64,000 nt of DNA from Hyphomicrobiales bacterium. Its GTDB lineage: Bacteria; Pseudomonadota; Alphaproteobacteria; Rhizobiales; Rhizobiaceae. Positions within the stretch are counted from its first letter, which is position 1, and the number at the start of each line of letters is the position of its first letter. The stretch spans positions 395,860 through 459,859 of the forward strand of contig UBJR01000007.1 of the NCBI GenBank assembly GCA_900465675.1, given 5' to 3'. Positions 25,260-32,954 of this stretch are shown in pieces. The position numbers were made by a program, and so were the translations under genes. The notes beneath the pieces were generated by a model. It made no database searches and was not told where the DNA came from. It saw only the letters and a list, made by a program, of their open reading frames with translations.

Positions 25260-25361
25260 GCTTTAGAGTGTCGCGCGTCCCGGAGACGGATCGTCAATAG
25301 ATTTGACTTCTGGCTCTTATCGGTGATGGATAGCGCGGAATGCGGCCTCAAGGATCGAGCC

Positions 25362-26396
25362 ATGAAGATCGAAATCGGGACTGACAAGATCTCGTCTAGG
25401 GAGCGGTTCCTCGAAGCGATCGTCCAAAGCGCAATTGACTACGCTATAATATCGCTGGATTTGGACGGCCTTGTCACAAGCTGGAACGAGGGCGCGCACC
25501 TTATCCTGGGCTGGACAGCCGAAGAAATGGTTGGCAGGCCCGCCACTGCCTTTTTTGTCCAAGAAGATAGGGAAAAAGGCGTGCCTCAGCGGGAGATGAC
25601 CGCGGCTCTGAGCGTCGGAAGAGGGAGCGACGAACGCTGGCATCTCAGAAAAGATGGCACGACGTTTTGGGCTTCGGGTGAGATGATGGTCCTTCGTGCG
25701 GACGATGACACAGTGATTGGTTTTATTAAGATTCTTCGCGACAGGACGCATGAGCGCGACCAAGCTGACCGGCAGCGCCTTCTGATGCACGAACTCGGCC
25801 ACCGGATGAAGAACACTCTTTCGGTTGTCCAATCGATCGCGACGCAATCCCTTCGCAATGCAACGTCAGTCGAAGATGCCTCCGTGAAGCTTCAGTCACG
25901 AATATCCGCTTACTCGAAAGCTCACGACCTGTTGCTACAGAAGAACTGGGTAAGCGCGACCCTCGGCAATATCGTCGAAGCAGCTAAAATAAGCATTGGC
26001 CTGCAAGGAAGTGAACGGATTAAAGTCGAAGGTCCTGAACTCGAACTGGGGCCTCAGGCGGCCCTTTCGTTTTCGCTGGTCCTGCATGAGCTTTTAACGA
26101 ACGCCATGAAGTATGGCGCGCTGTCCAATAACGCTGGCCACATACATGTCTCCTGGCGGATCGAGGACATCGACGGCGAAGATTGTCTATCTATCGACTG
26201 GCGCGAGCGGGATGGTCCGACAGTTGCAGACCCCACGCGCGTAGGCTTCGGATCGCGGCTCATCGTCTCCAGCCTCAGCGCGTACGGCAACGCGGATGTC
26301 GCATACAACCCCGGAGGAGTCGTGCTAACAGCTAAAATGTCACTTTCGAAAATTCAGTTTCGTGGTGACCTGGCGCAGATCGATAGCGAAAAGTGA
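25362..26396 (+). CDS. PAS domain HWE-family sensor histidine kinase
   Basis: A 344-residue soluble kinase. A PAS domain (about 15-128: AIDYAIISLDLDGLVTSWNEGA) precedes the HWE kinase core, with His147 in HELGHRMKNTLSVVQSIATQ, the N-box HELLTNAMKYGAL and the WRE element in SIDWRERDGP. HWE kinases feed single-domain receivers or the PhyR general-stress switch. It lies about 100 bases after the receiver gene, in the same orientation. The ATG at 25362 follows AAGGA; an upstream ATG at 25326 is possible. There is no membrane segment; the signal is unknown. Confidence 0.88.
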   Translation: MKIEIGTDKISSRERFLEAIVQSAIDYAIISLDLDGLVTSWNEGAHLILGWTAEEMVGRPATAFFVQEDREKGVPQREMTAALSVGRGSDERWHLRKDGTTFWASGEMMVLRADDDTVIGFIKILRDRTHERDQADRQRLLMHELGHRMKNTLSVVQSIATQSLRNATSVEDASVKLQSRISAYSKAHDLLLQKNWVSATLGNIVEAAKISIGLQGSERIKVEGPELELGPQAALSFSLVLHELLTNAMKYGALSNNAGHIHVSWRIEDIDGEDCLSIDWRERDGPTVADPTRVGFGSRLIVSSLSAYGNADVAYNPGGVVLTAKMSLSKIQFRGDLAQIDSEK

Positions 26397-26711
26397 CGAC
26401 GAAATGGCCCGCTGACACAGAGCAATCAGTGTCGCCACACGTCGGTTCAAAACGATAACCATCTCTGCGGCTTCATTCACGCGAAGATAGTCAATGACGG
26501 ATGGTTTTTTGACATACAATCGATAGAGTGGATCACAAACGCCCATCGACAAAGACAAAGGCGACGATGGGTTGCTCGAAGAGAATGGCCCGTTGCAATG
26601 ATGATGCCGAAAATGCGCTGAGAGGCCAGCATGTAAATTACGCCTTTATCCGAGCGTACACTCAGCATAGCAGAAAGGCTCGGGCTCGGGAGATCGGTCT
26701 ATGACTGCGGA
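26397..26711. other. Intergenic stretch without a gene
   Basis: It lies between the convergent HWE kinase and the AraC relic. Short open frames here lack ribosome-binding sites and show no protein-like pattern. Confidence 0.4.
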
Positions 26712-27294
26712 TCAACTTCGCAGCGAAGACACGAAGCCATCCCTGCACTTCGATGGCGTTGTCTCGAACCTGCTTTCGAAGGCTGAGTAGAAGCGGGAGA
26801 GGGAGCCGAATGCGTTTTCAAAAGCCACAGAAGCGATCGGTCGTTCGGATGAAATCAAGAGAGACTGCACGGTGTCGAGCCGATGTCCGGTGAGGGCCTG
26901 ATGCATTGTCATGCCAACAGCCTTCTTGAAAACCGTCATCGCGTAATTCGGATGTAGTCCTGCAGCGGCACCCACAGCTTCTATGTTGATAGGGCCGAGT
27001 GCGTGCTCAGCGATGTTCTGAGCATGACTTCGACCTTCGGCAGCCTGTCGGCATCTAGCTCGCGAGACGAAACAAGAGCGGAACCCTGTTCGCGCAGATC
27101 TCGCCAGCCATCTCGTCCGATACGCCGGATGCGTGTTACAAGCTCTTCCCTCACGATCTGCTCGACTTCCTGATCGCATGAGAGCAGTTCCTCGCACCCG
27201 CGCAGGGACAGCTCTCTGTCGAAGCTTCTGACGTTGATGGCTTCGATCAGCGCCCCCCGGAAGACGTCGTCTCTAGACGGGGCCGATGCCGTGC
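26712..27294 (-). pseudogene. AraC family regulator, 5'-truncated and frameshifted
   Basis: The C-terminal AraC DNA-binding domain is clear: INIEAVGAAAGLHPNYAMTVFKKAVGMTMHQALTGHRL (spread over two helix-turn-helix units) and FGSLSRFYSAFESRFETTPS. The part before it (REELVTRIRRIGRDGW) lies in another frame, joined near 27030. The N-terminal cupin sensor is missing: the sequence runs into the dispersed repeat at 27295. It is therefore a rearranged relic. Confidence 0.75.
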
Positions 27295-27370
27295 AGATTT
27301 TTGCGGTGGTAAAGGAATAACGCTCAGAGGATTTGTCAGAATCAGGGGATATTGAGCCTATCTGCTGGGC
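27295..27370 (+). repeat. Dispersed repeat, copy B
   Basis: It matches 9229-9303. Read on the plus strand it encodes DFCGGKGITLRGFVRIRGY and a stop, the C-terminus of a TIGR03067-like protein, with nothing of the rest of the gene upstream. It marks the edge of the AraC relic. Confidence 0.7.
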
Positions 27371-27500
27371 AGTGGTTTGCATTTATCAAACGCGCTCCGC
27401 GGCGCACCATTGTTGTCGATGCGGAAAACCTGAGCGCCCCCGCAAGTGCGAGTGACAGCTTCTTCTCCCGTCTAAGCCAGTCTGTAGCGGTAGAGGGGTT

Positions 27501-27719
27501 TCACTGCTCAGTTCTATTTTGCTTGCCGCCACAATTGCTGGCCACCAGAGACGGCGGCCTCGCATTTGAAACGCTCGTTGTTTTCGAACGCCGGCAGCGA
27601 TCCGAGCAGAACTTTACGTCGCTCCAGTTTTTTCCCCACTTTCGTCGCCAGGTGAAAGGACGTCCGCAGGCTATACAAATTTTTGTCGGCAAGTCGGATT
27701 TCTTGACCATCTTCGGCAC
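27501..27719 (-). CDS. DUF2256 zinc-ribbon protein
   Basis: A 72-residue protein. Residues 1-46 match DUF2256: KKSDLPTKICIACGRPF, then WRRKWGKNW, then VKFCSDRCRR, with four Cys placed to bind one zinc. I chose GTG 27719 because AAGGAG lies nine bases upstream and relatives also begin M-x-K-M-x-KKSDLP. The C-terminal 25 residues are unrelated and probably disordered. DUF2256 genes usually accompany cryptochrome/photolyase genes; none is in this window. Confidence 0.85.
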   Translation of the reverse strand: MPKMVKKSDLPTKICIACGRPFTWRRKWGKNWSDVKFCSDRCRRSKTTSVSNARPPSLVASNCGGKQNRTEQ

Positions 27720-28080
27720 GTCGAAACACTCCTTGGTGCATTTTTCGGAGGAATCAAACCCGCTGTCGATCATTGAGCTTTTTCAAAAACGCTATAGCGG
27801 TGCTGCGGAGACGGGGCGATTACTTCTGACCAAGTCGAACGGTAACCTCTCAGCAAGGCCGCGTGGACGCGAGGCCGCCGGTCCTTGCACTGTGATGGCC
27901 CTATTGCTCGGCCTGTTTAACTTCTTTCAGCACATTCTGACACCTCCTTTGCCAAACGGGATGTTCAGATAATTGCAACGCTCAGATTTTCAACGCCGTC
28001 TGCCCTCATCAATGGCGGCGTCCATTACCGATTATGACGCTCCATTAAACGCTCCTCTGATCGTGCGGTTCTTCAAACGA
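27720..28080. other. Intergenic stretch without a gene
   Basis: A plus-strand frame crosses it, but that frame is the shadow of the DUF2256 gene extended. I see no ribosome-binding site, terminator or promoter I can support. Confidence 0.35.
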
Positions 28081-28114
28081 AAGGAGCCGGAGAGTGACTT
28101 ACTCCCGGCTCCTT
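28081..28114 (-). terminator. Terminator of the 28135 gene
   Basis: AAGGAGCCGG, a 14-base loop and CCGGCTCCTT form a perfect 10-bp stem 20 bases after the minus-strand stop, followed on that strand by TTTCGTTTG. Confidence 0.7.
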
Positions 28115-28134
28115 GAGGCGAACCTGAGATTCAG

Positions 28135-28407
28135 TTAGCGGCAGACCTTCGTCGTCCGCGAAACTCGCTCACCATCCCGATAGGTTACAACTCGTTTCGT
28201 GAAGCAACCCGGGTGGCGACGATAATCTTCACGTACCAGCCGTGCTCTCCGATCATTGTCCCAGCCACGGTGGTGGCCCCTTTCCCAGCCGCGATGCGGG
28301 CGAGGACCGTCATCAGTACGAATGACCACGGTGTCCGCATAAGAAGCTGCTGGGACGGCAATGATGGACGAAAAAGCGACAGCGACAGCAAGAATAATTT
28401 TCTTCAT
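28135..28407 (-). CDS. Small secreted basic protein
   Basis: A 90-residue precursor with a signal peptide (1-24, ending ASYA). The mature part is rich in Arg, His and Gly, with two Cys (GCFTKRV and the last but one residue) that may form a disulfide. Similar short His/Arg-rich periplasmic proteins are common in Rhizobiales; no function is known. An EcfG-like promoter candidate (28441-28465) and a good terminator flank it, so it is a single-gene transcript, probably stress-induced. Confidence 0.75.
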   Translation of the reverse strand: MKKIILAVAVAFSSIIAVPAASYADTVVIRTDDGPRPHRGWERGHHRGWDNDRRARLVREDYRRHPGCFTKRVVTYRDGERVSRTTKVCR

Positions 28408-28440
28408 GGGGCCTTACCTCAAGTGATTAGACCGCGATTA

Positions 28441-28465
28441 AATGGTTGCCAGGGTTTTCCGTTCC
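28441..28465 (-). promoter_or_regulatory. EcfG-like promoter candidate
   Basis: On the minus strand, GGAAC (28465-28461), 16 bases and CATT (28444-28441) lie 34 bases before the ATG of the small secreted protein. One mismatch from GGAAC-N16-CGTT. The rest of 28466-28734 shows no gene. Confidence 0.5.
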
Positions 28466-28734
28466 ACGAAAAATCTAAACTCGGACTTAAGTCTGAGGAG
28501 GCGTCAGACTAATCGCCACCCTTGCTGCACAAACCCTGACAGCTCCACATCAGGGTCGGGATTCTCAGATCCCGCAAATCAGTTTAGCGTCCCCGTCAAA
28601 AAAACGGCGAGGGCCTGTCTGCTCCTTCCATTCCAGAGGGCGAAGCTTTTTCGTTTCAGGTGATAAAAGATGGCCCGCTGAAACGCAGGGCAAATACAGA
28701 TGTTTCGGCGACAAGGCAACTTGGTGAAACGCCG

Positions 28735-29013
28735 TTAGTCATGTTTCAGGCCGGAAGGCGGAATGGGAAACGGGTCGCCCGCGAGCTTGTCCTGCATCTC
28801 GTTGTCGGTAGCCAAATTCTGACGATCCCGAAGAAACGCAGCGATATCGCCACCGCAGGCTTCAGTCAGCTCCTCGGCCGTATAGCCGGCCTCTTCAGCT
28901 TCGGCACGCAGGAGCTCGGCGTGCTGTTCGAATGCTGACGCATCTTCCTCGAAGCCGATTTCCGACCCCATATTGTCGAGCTTGTGTTCAAGCCAATCGC
29001 TGATCGTTTTCAT
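28735..29013 (-). CDS. DUF768 family protein
   Basis: A 92-residue acidic protein. The pattern WLEHKLDNMG, then a helical region, then EELTEACGGDIAAFLRDRQN matches DUF768, a family almost confined to Rhizobiales and often duplicated on accessory replicons. It is cytoplasmic with no Cys cluster. It starts 13 bases after the stop of the BON-domain gene and is probably co-transcribed with it. The function is unknown. Confidence 0.75.
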   Translation of the reverse strand: MKTISDWLEHKLDNMGSEIGFEEDASAFEQHAELLRAEAEEAGYTAEELTEACGGDIAAFLRDRQNLATDNEMQDKLAGDPFPIPPSGLKHD

Positions 29014-29026
29014 AACCTGCCTCCAA

Positions 29027-29302
29027 TTATTGGGCGCTGTACCGATAGAGCATCCGGTCCTGAACCCTGCCAGCTCCGGCTACAGCCGTGGCAATGCGAA
29101 CGGCGATGTCCCGATGCTCCCGCGCGGAAAGGTATCCCTCAAGAATTACGATCGGGCCGAGTATTCTGACCACGATACCGCTGCGGTCGAGCGTCGGGTC
29201 GGCGGCCCATGCCGCATCGATCGCGGCACGCATGGACGACGAGTTAGTCCCGGCTGCGCAGCACTCGTCGTATGCCGACCCGTACGAAGATCTAAAAACC
29301 AT
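29027..29302 (-). CDS. BON-domain-like small protein
   Basis: A 91-residue protein. Residues about 32-90 fit one BON domain: helix AAIDAAWAADPTLD, strand GIVVRILGPIVILEGYL, helix EHRDIAVRIATAVAGAGRV. BON domains bind phospholipid or other envelope surfaces. There is no signal peptide from the chosen ATG (29302, GGGAGGA upstream). The first 30 residues hold two adjacent Cys. It leads a two-gene operon with the DUF768 gene. Confidence 0.65.
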   Translation of the reverse strand: MVFRSSYGSAYDECCAAGTNSSSMRAAIDAAWAADPTLDRSGIVVRILGPIVILEGYLSAREHRDIAVRIATAVAGAGRVQDRMLYRYSAQ

Positions 29303-29355
29303 GATGAAATCCTCCCGCTCACAAACGTGGAACTTCGTCGAAGGTTGCGTGTACA

Positions 29356-29380
29356 GGAACGTACAGTTTTGCCCACCGTC
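29356..29380 (+). promoter_or_regulatory. EcfG-like promoter candidate
   Basis: GGAAC (29356-29360), 16 bases and CGTC (29377-29380) are on the plus strand upstream of two tiny ORFs (ATG 29438 and 29498). It overlaps no plus-strand gene. Confidence 0.35.
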
Positions 29381-29497
29381 CTGATGCCTGAGTATTGCGA
29401 GTGGTGTTGGACCCAGAAGCATGCGTAATTGTCGTCATGAAAAACGATGATGAGGTTTGGCCTTATCACCCCGACACTCGTCATTGAAAGGGAAGAG

Positions 29498-29626
29498 ATG
29501 CCGCGGGCAAGGATCTTCAATTTAATAGTCGATCATGTGCCCGACGACAGGAAAGCTGGCGAGGCTATCGCGATGATCAGCGTTACTGGGTCTGGCAGCT
29601 ACGAAGGTGAGGGTTGGTTGATCTAG
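29498..29626 (+). CDS. Small hypothetical protein (42 aa)
   Basis: ATG 29498 has a strong AAAGGGAAGAG site and encodes 42 residues (MPRARIFNLIV to GEGWLI). I recognise no family. A 16-codon ORF (ATG 29438) ends just before it. It is plausible as a stress-induced small protein given the promoter candidate upstream. Confidence 0.35.
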   Translation: MPRARIFNLIVDHVPDDRKAGEAIAMISVTGSGSYEGEGWLI

Positions 29627-29665
29627 TTTGCCATTCGCGGGCAAACTATCCACTAAATGCTGAGC

Positions 29666-29764
29666 TTACCGTTCCTCGCTATCGATCGGCAAGATCGCGA
29701 GATAGCACCCGGCTGAGACAAGCATCAGAATTGCGAAGATTGCGGATAGCGTGATCATTGGCAT
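29666..29764 (-). CDS. Small single-pass membrane protein (32 aa)
   Basis: ATG 29764 follows a perfect AGGAGGA site and encodes 32 residues: one membrane helix (about 3-25, ITLSAIFAILMLVSAG and onward) and a short acidic tail ending SEER. The strong ribosome-binding site makes it likely to be translated. No family is recognised. Confidence 0.45.
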   Translation of the reverse strand: MPMITLSAIFAILMLVSAGCYLAILPIDSEER

Positions 29765-29914
29765 TCCTCCTGCCCACACGGTGCAGTGATTTGCCGTCAG
29801 GAGCAACCTAAAAGAAAGCCCCGCGCACTGGCTAGCTCCGAACGAAAGGCGATGGGCTCTCGGTGTGCGTCATAAGGTGATGAAGCGAACCCCTGTAGTG
29901 CTGAATTACGCTGC

Positions 29915-30030
29915 TTAGGCCTTTGCCGCTACCGGAAGTCGGAACGGTGCACCGAGGCGATTAAAGGCGTTCATGGCGGCGATCGTAGTCGTCAGATCGA
30001 CGAGGTCCTTCGGTTCGAAAGCGGAGGCGG
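29915..30030 (-). pseudogene. Carboxymuconolactone-decarboxylase family, C-terminal fragment
   Basis: The frame ends AFEPKDLVDLTTTIAAMNAFNRL and a stop, the typical end of CMD/AhpD-like proteins. The rest of the gene is absent; IS110-like sequence lies directly upstream. Confidence 0.6.
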
Positions 30031-30035
30031 CGGCA

Positions 30036-30150
30036 GCCCGCCTCGTAGCAGAAATGAACACGGTCAAACTTTGCGGCTATCCGCTGGATGATGCGGCGCA
30101 TGCTGGCATCTGATGCATCAACCCCGCCGAAGTAGCGTACCGTGTCGGCA
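30036..30150 (-). mobile_element. IS110-family transposase fragment
   Basis: About 37 codons read VDASDASMRRIIQRIA and FDRVHFCYEAG, resembling the N-terminal RuvC-like part of IS110/IS116/IS902 transposases. Both ends are cut, and no terminal sequence is recognisable. Confidence 0.5.
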
Positions 30151-30312
30151 CGGCCGGCCGCGCACCCGGCTGTTTGGTGAAGAACTCGACGAAGTCGGTG
30201 ACGAGGAACTGGCTTGTTCGACGCTAAGGCGTAGGCAGCGCGTTCTGAACAGCGCTTCTCAGAGACTTCCGAAGCACATTCTCGTCTTCAACCGTACGGG
30301 GAAAGGTGCCAT

Positions 30313-30337
30313 GGAACCGCGACGAAGTTTCGTTGTT
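30313..30337 (+). promoter_or_regulatory. EcfG-like promoter of SDR-treZ-malQ
   Basis: GGAAC (30313-30317), 16 bases and TGTT (30334-30337) end 28 bases before the SDR ATG. It has the same form as the sites at 24855 and 44935. Confidence 0.55.
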
Positions 30338-30365
30338 TATCCAATTCGGAAATGAGGAGATCGCA

Positions 30366-31142
30366 ATGAGCGTAGCCGTCGCCCTTGTCACGGGAGCTGG
30401 ATCTGGAATTGGTAAAGCTGCGGCACTGAAATTGGCCAGCGACGGTTTCGCGATCGGCGCGCTCGGGCGTACCGCGGACGAAATTGCTTCCACCGTAGCG
30501 GAGATAGACGCCGCTGGCGGCAAAGGTGTTTCGCTCTTGGCCGACATCGCCGACGAACGACAGATGGCAGACGCTGTCGGACAGCTTGTCAAGCGGTTCG
30601 GCCGACTTGACGTCGTCGTGGCCAACGCCGGTATCAACGGCGTCTGGGCGCCGATCGACGATCTGACGGTCGCCGAGTGGAACGCCACGATCTCCGTAAA
30701 CCTAACCGGAACTTTTCTTACGATCCGCGCCAGCGTTCCCGAGCTGAAGCGATCGGGAGGCGGCTCCATCGTGGTTGTATCATCGATCAACGGCACCCGC
30801 ACGTTTACGACTCCGGGCGCTACCGCCTATACGGCGACGAAAGCCGGGCAAGTTGCGATGGTCCAGCAGCTCGCCCTGGAGCTTGCTCGCCACCATATTC
30901 GTATCAACGCTGTCTGTCCCGGCGAAATCGAAACCAGCATCGACGCGAATACCCGTCTTCGAAAGGAAGACGAGACCGCTATCCCAGTCGTCTGGCCCGC
31001 AGGCCAGGTTCCGATCACGGGGGGTCGTCCCGGCCGCAGCGAAGACGTCGCTGACGTTATTGCATTTCTTGCGTCCGAACAGTCTCGCCACGTAACCGGG
31101 TCTCCAATCTGGGTGGACGGCGGCCAGGGGCTGCTCCGTTAG
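30366..31142 (+). CDS. SDR family oxidoreductase
   Basis: A 258-residue classical SDR. The cofactor loop is TGAGSGIG (about 10-17), NAG is at about 87-89, the catalytic Ser is in VVVSSINGT, and YTATK is the active-site Tyr/Lys pair. The C-terminus HVTGSPIWVDGGQGL is the usual dimer tail. ATG 30366 has GAGGAGA upstream. It is separated from treZ by only four bases, so it is in the trehalose operon. Its substrate is unknown, and sugar alcohol or stress-related reduction is only a guess. Confidence 0.88.
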   Translation: MSVAVALVTGAGSGIGKAAALKLASDGFAIGALGRTADEIASTVAEIDAAGGKGVSLLADIADERQMADAVGQLVKRFGRLDVVVANAGINGVWAPIDDLTVAEWNATISVNLTGTFLTIRASVPELKRSGGGSIVVVSSINGTRTFTTPGATAYTATKAGQVAMVQQLALELARHHIRINAVCPGEIETSIDANTRLRKEDETAIPVVWPAGQVPITGGRPGRSEDVADVIAFLASEQSRHVTGSPIWVDGGQGLLR

Positions 31143-31146
31143 TCTC

Positions 31147-32949
31147 ATGAGAAAGCAAGGTTTCACAGTGCGCGAATACAGCTTCGGTCCTATTATCTTC
31201 GAAGACGGCGTCGAGTTCCGCTTGTGGGCGCCGCTGAAGGACAGCGCCGTTCTCAAGTTGAAAGACGTTGACCCTATACCAATGAAGCGCGACGAGGAAG
31301 GCTGGCATCGATGCCGGACGAGCGCAGCCGCTCCCGGCAGTCTTTACAGTTTCGTGCTTCCGGAGGGCTCTGAAGTGCCCGATCCAGGTTCACGCCATCA
31401 GCCTGAAGACGTGCGTGGCCCAAGCGAAGTCGTCGATCTTACGCATTTCCAATGGAAAGCCGACAACTGGATCGGGCGCCCTTGGGAAGAGTCAGTCATC
31501 TACGAGCTGCATGTCGGCTCGTTCACGCCACAAGGGACTTTTCGCGCGGCAATGGACAAGCTTGACCATCTGGCCCGGCTCGGCATCACGGCTATCCAGA
31601 TCATGCCGATCAGTGATTTTCCCGGTGCCTACAATTGGGGCTACGATGGCGTACTTCCTTATGCGCCTGACAGCAGCTACGGACGTCCCGAGGACTTCAT
31701 GGCGCTGGTCGACGCCGCCCATGAGCGCGGGTTATCGATATTTCTGGACGTCGTGTACAATCACTTCGGGCCGGATGGTAACTATCTGCCGAACTATGCG
31801 CCGCTGTTTACCGACCGCCACAAGACGCCTTGGGGCGACGGGATCAACTACGATGGCAGCCAGTCTCGGCCCATTCGCGAATTTGTCATCCAGAATGCAG
31901 TCTACTGGATCAAGGAGTTCAGGCTTGACGGACTCCGCCTTGACGCCGTGCATGCAATCAACGACGACAGCGACGAGCATGTTCTCCTCGAACTGGCCAG
32001 GCATGTCCGCGACGCCGCGGGAAACCGGCATGTCCATCTCATCGTCGAGAATGAAGACAATGACAGCGACCTGCTGAAGCGAGATGAGGAGGGCAGAGCT
32101 GTCCGCTTTACAGCGCAATGGAACGACGACGTGCATCATGTCCTGCACGTCGCCGCAACCGACGAGACCTTCGGATATTATCAGGACTACGCGGACGACG
32201 CCAAAAAGATGGGCCGGGCGCTTGCCGAGGGCTTCGTGTTCCAAGGCGACCACATGCGCTATCGTGGGGAAACTCGCGGTAAGCCCACGGGTGACCTGCC
32301 ACCTACCGCGTTCATATCGTTCATTCAAAACCACGATCAGATCGGTAACCGCGCGCATGGCGATCGGATGATTACATACCGACCGCTCGCCCCCCTGAAA
32401 GCGGTGACGTCGATCTATCTGCTGTCTCCTCAAATCCCTATGCTTTTCATGGGCGAAGAATGGGGAGCACGCGAAAATTTCCCCTATTTTTGCGATTTCA
32501 ACGACGACCTGAACGAAAAGGTGAGGACGGGACGGCGCAAGGAACTTTCACGACTTCCGGGTTTCGACGCGGACGACCTTCTTGATCCCAGCGCTCGCAC
32601 CACGTTTGAGGCGGCTAAGCTCGATTGGTCCAAACTGTCTGACACCGATGCGTCTGAAATGCTCCTTTTTTACCGATCTCTTCTCGCTCTGCGCCATGAG
32701 CGCATCGTGCCGATGATCGAGCACGTTGGAAGCGGAGCGGGAAAATTTTGTCAGGAGGATGCGGTGACGGCAGTCAAGTGGCGATCCCGCGATGGTGCGG
32801 AGCTCCACCTGCTTGCAAACCTATCCAACAAGCCGGCGAAGGTCTTAGCACCGCCTATTGGGGAAACGATCTATTCACTGGGAGATATCAGCGGCAACAT
32901 TCTGGGAACGTGGGCCGTCGCCTTCAGCGTTTCGTCTGCCCGGAGATAA
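31147..32949 (+). CDS. treZ: Malto-oligosyltrehalose trehalohydrolase
   Basis: A 600-residue GH13 enzyme that releases trehalose from malto-oligosyltrehalose. After an N-terminal CBM48-like domain (about 12-95: EFRLWAPLKDSAVLKL), the barrel shows DVVYNHFG, the nucleophile Asp266 in GLRLDAVHAI, the acid Glu301 in LIVENEDND and Asp397 in FIQNHDQIGN. These contexts and PMLFMGEEWGA are specific to TreZ. It needs the product of TreY, which is not encoded in the window. malQ follows after five bases. Confidence 0.95.
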   Translation: MRKQGFTVREYSFGPIIFEDGVEFRLWAPLKDSAVLKLKDVDPIPMKRDEEGWHRCRTSAAAPGSLYSFVLPEGSEVPDPGSRHQPEDVRGPSEVVDLTHFQWKADNWIGRPWEESVIYELHVGSFTPQGTFRAAMDKLDHLARLGITAIQIMPISDFPGAYNWGYDGVLPYAPDSSYGRPEDFMALVDAAHERGLSIFLDVVYNHFGPDGNYLPNYAPLFTDRHKTPWGDGINYDGSQSRPIREFVIQNAVYWIKEFRLDGLRLDAVHAINDDSDEHVLLELARHVRDAAGNRHVHLIVENEDNDSDLLKRDEEGRAVRFTAQWNDDVHHVLHVAATDETFGYYQDYADDAKKMGRALAEGFVFQGDHMRYRGETRGKPTGDLPPTAFISFIQNHDQIGNRAHGDRMITYRPLAPLKAVTSIYLLSPQIPMLFMGEEWGARENFPYFCDFNDDLNEKVRTGRRKELSRLPGFDADDLLDPSARTTFEAAKLDWSKLSDTDASEMLLFYRSLLALRHERIVPMIEHVGSGAGKFCQEDAVTAVKWRSRDGAELHLLANLSNKPAKVLAPPIGETIYSLGDISGNILGTWAVAFSVSSARR

Positions 32950-32954
32950 ATGCT

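Noticed and set aside
27352..27972. Plus-strand 206-codon ORF
   Set aside because: It covers the DUF2256 gene in antisense. The DUF2256 zinc motif is unmistakable, so this frame is a shadow.
31732..32433. Minus-strand 233-codon ORF inside treZ
   Set aside because: Antisense to a firmly identified enzyme; a GC-rich codon-structure artefact.
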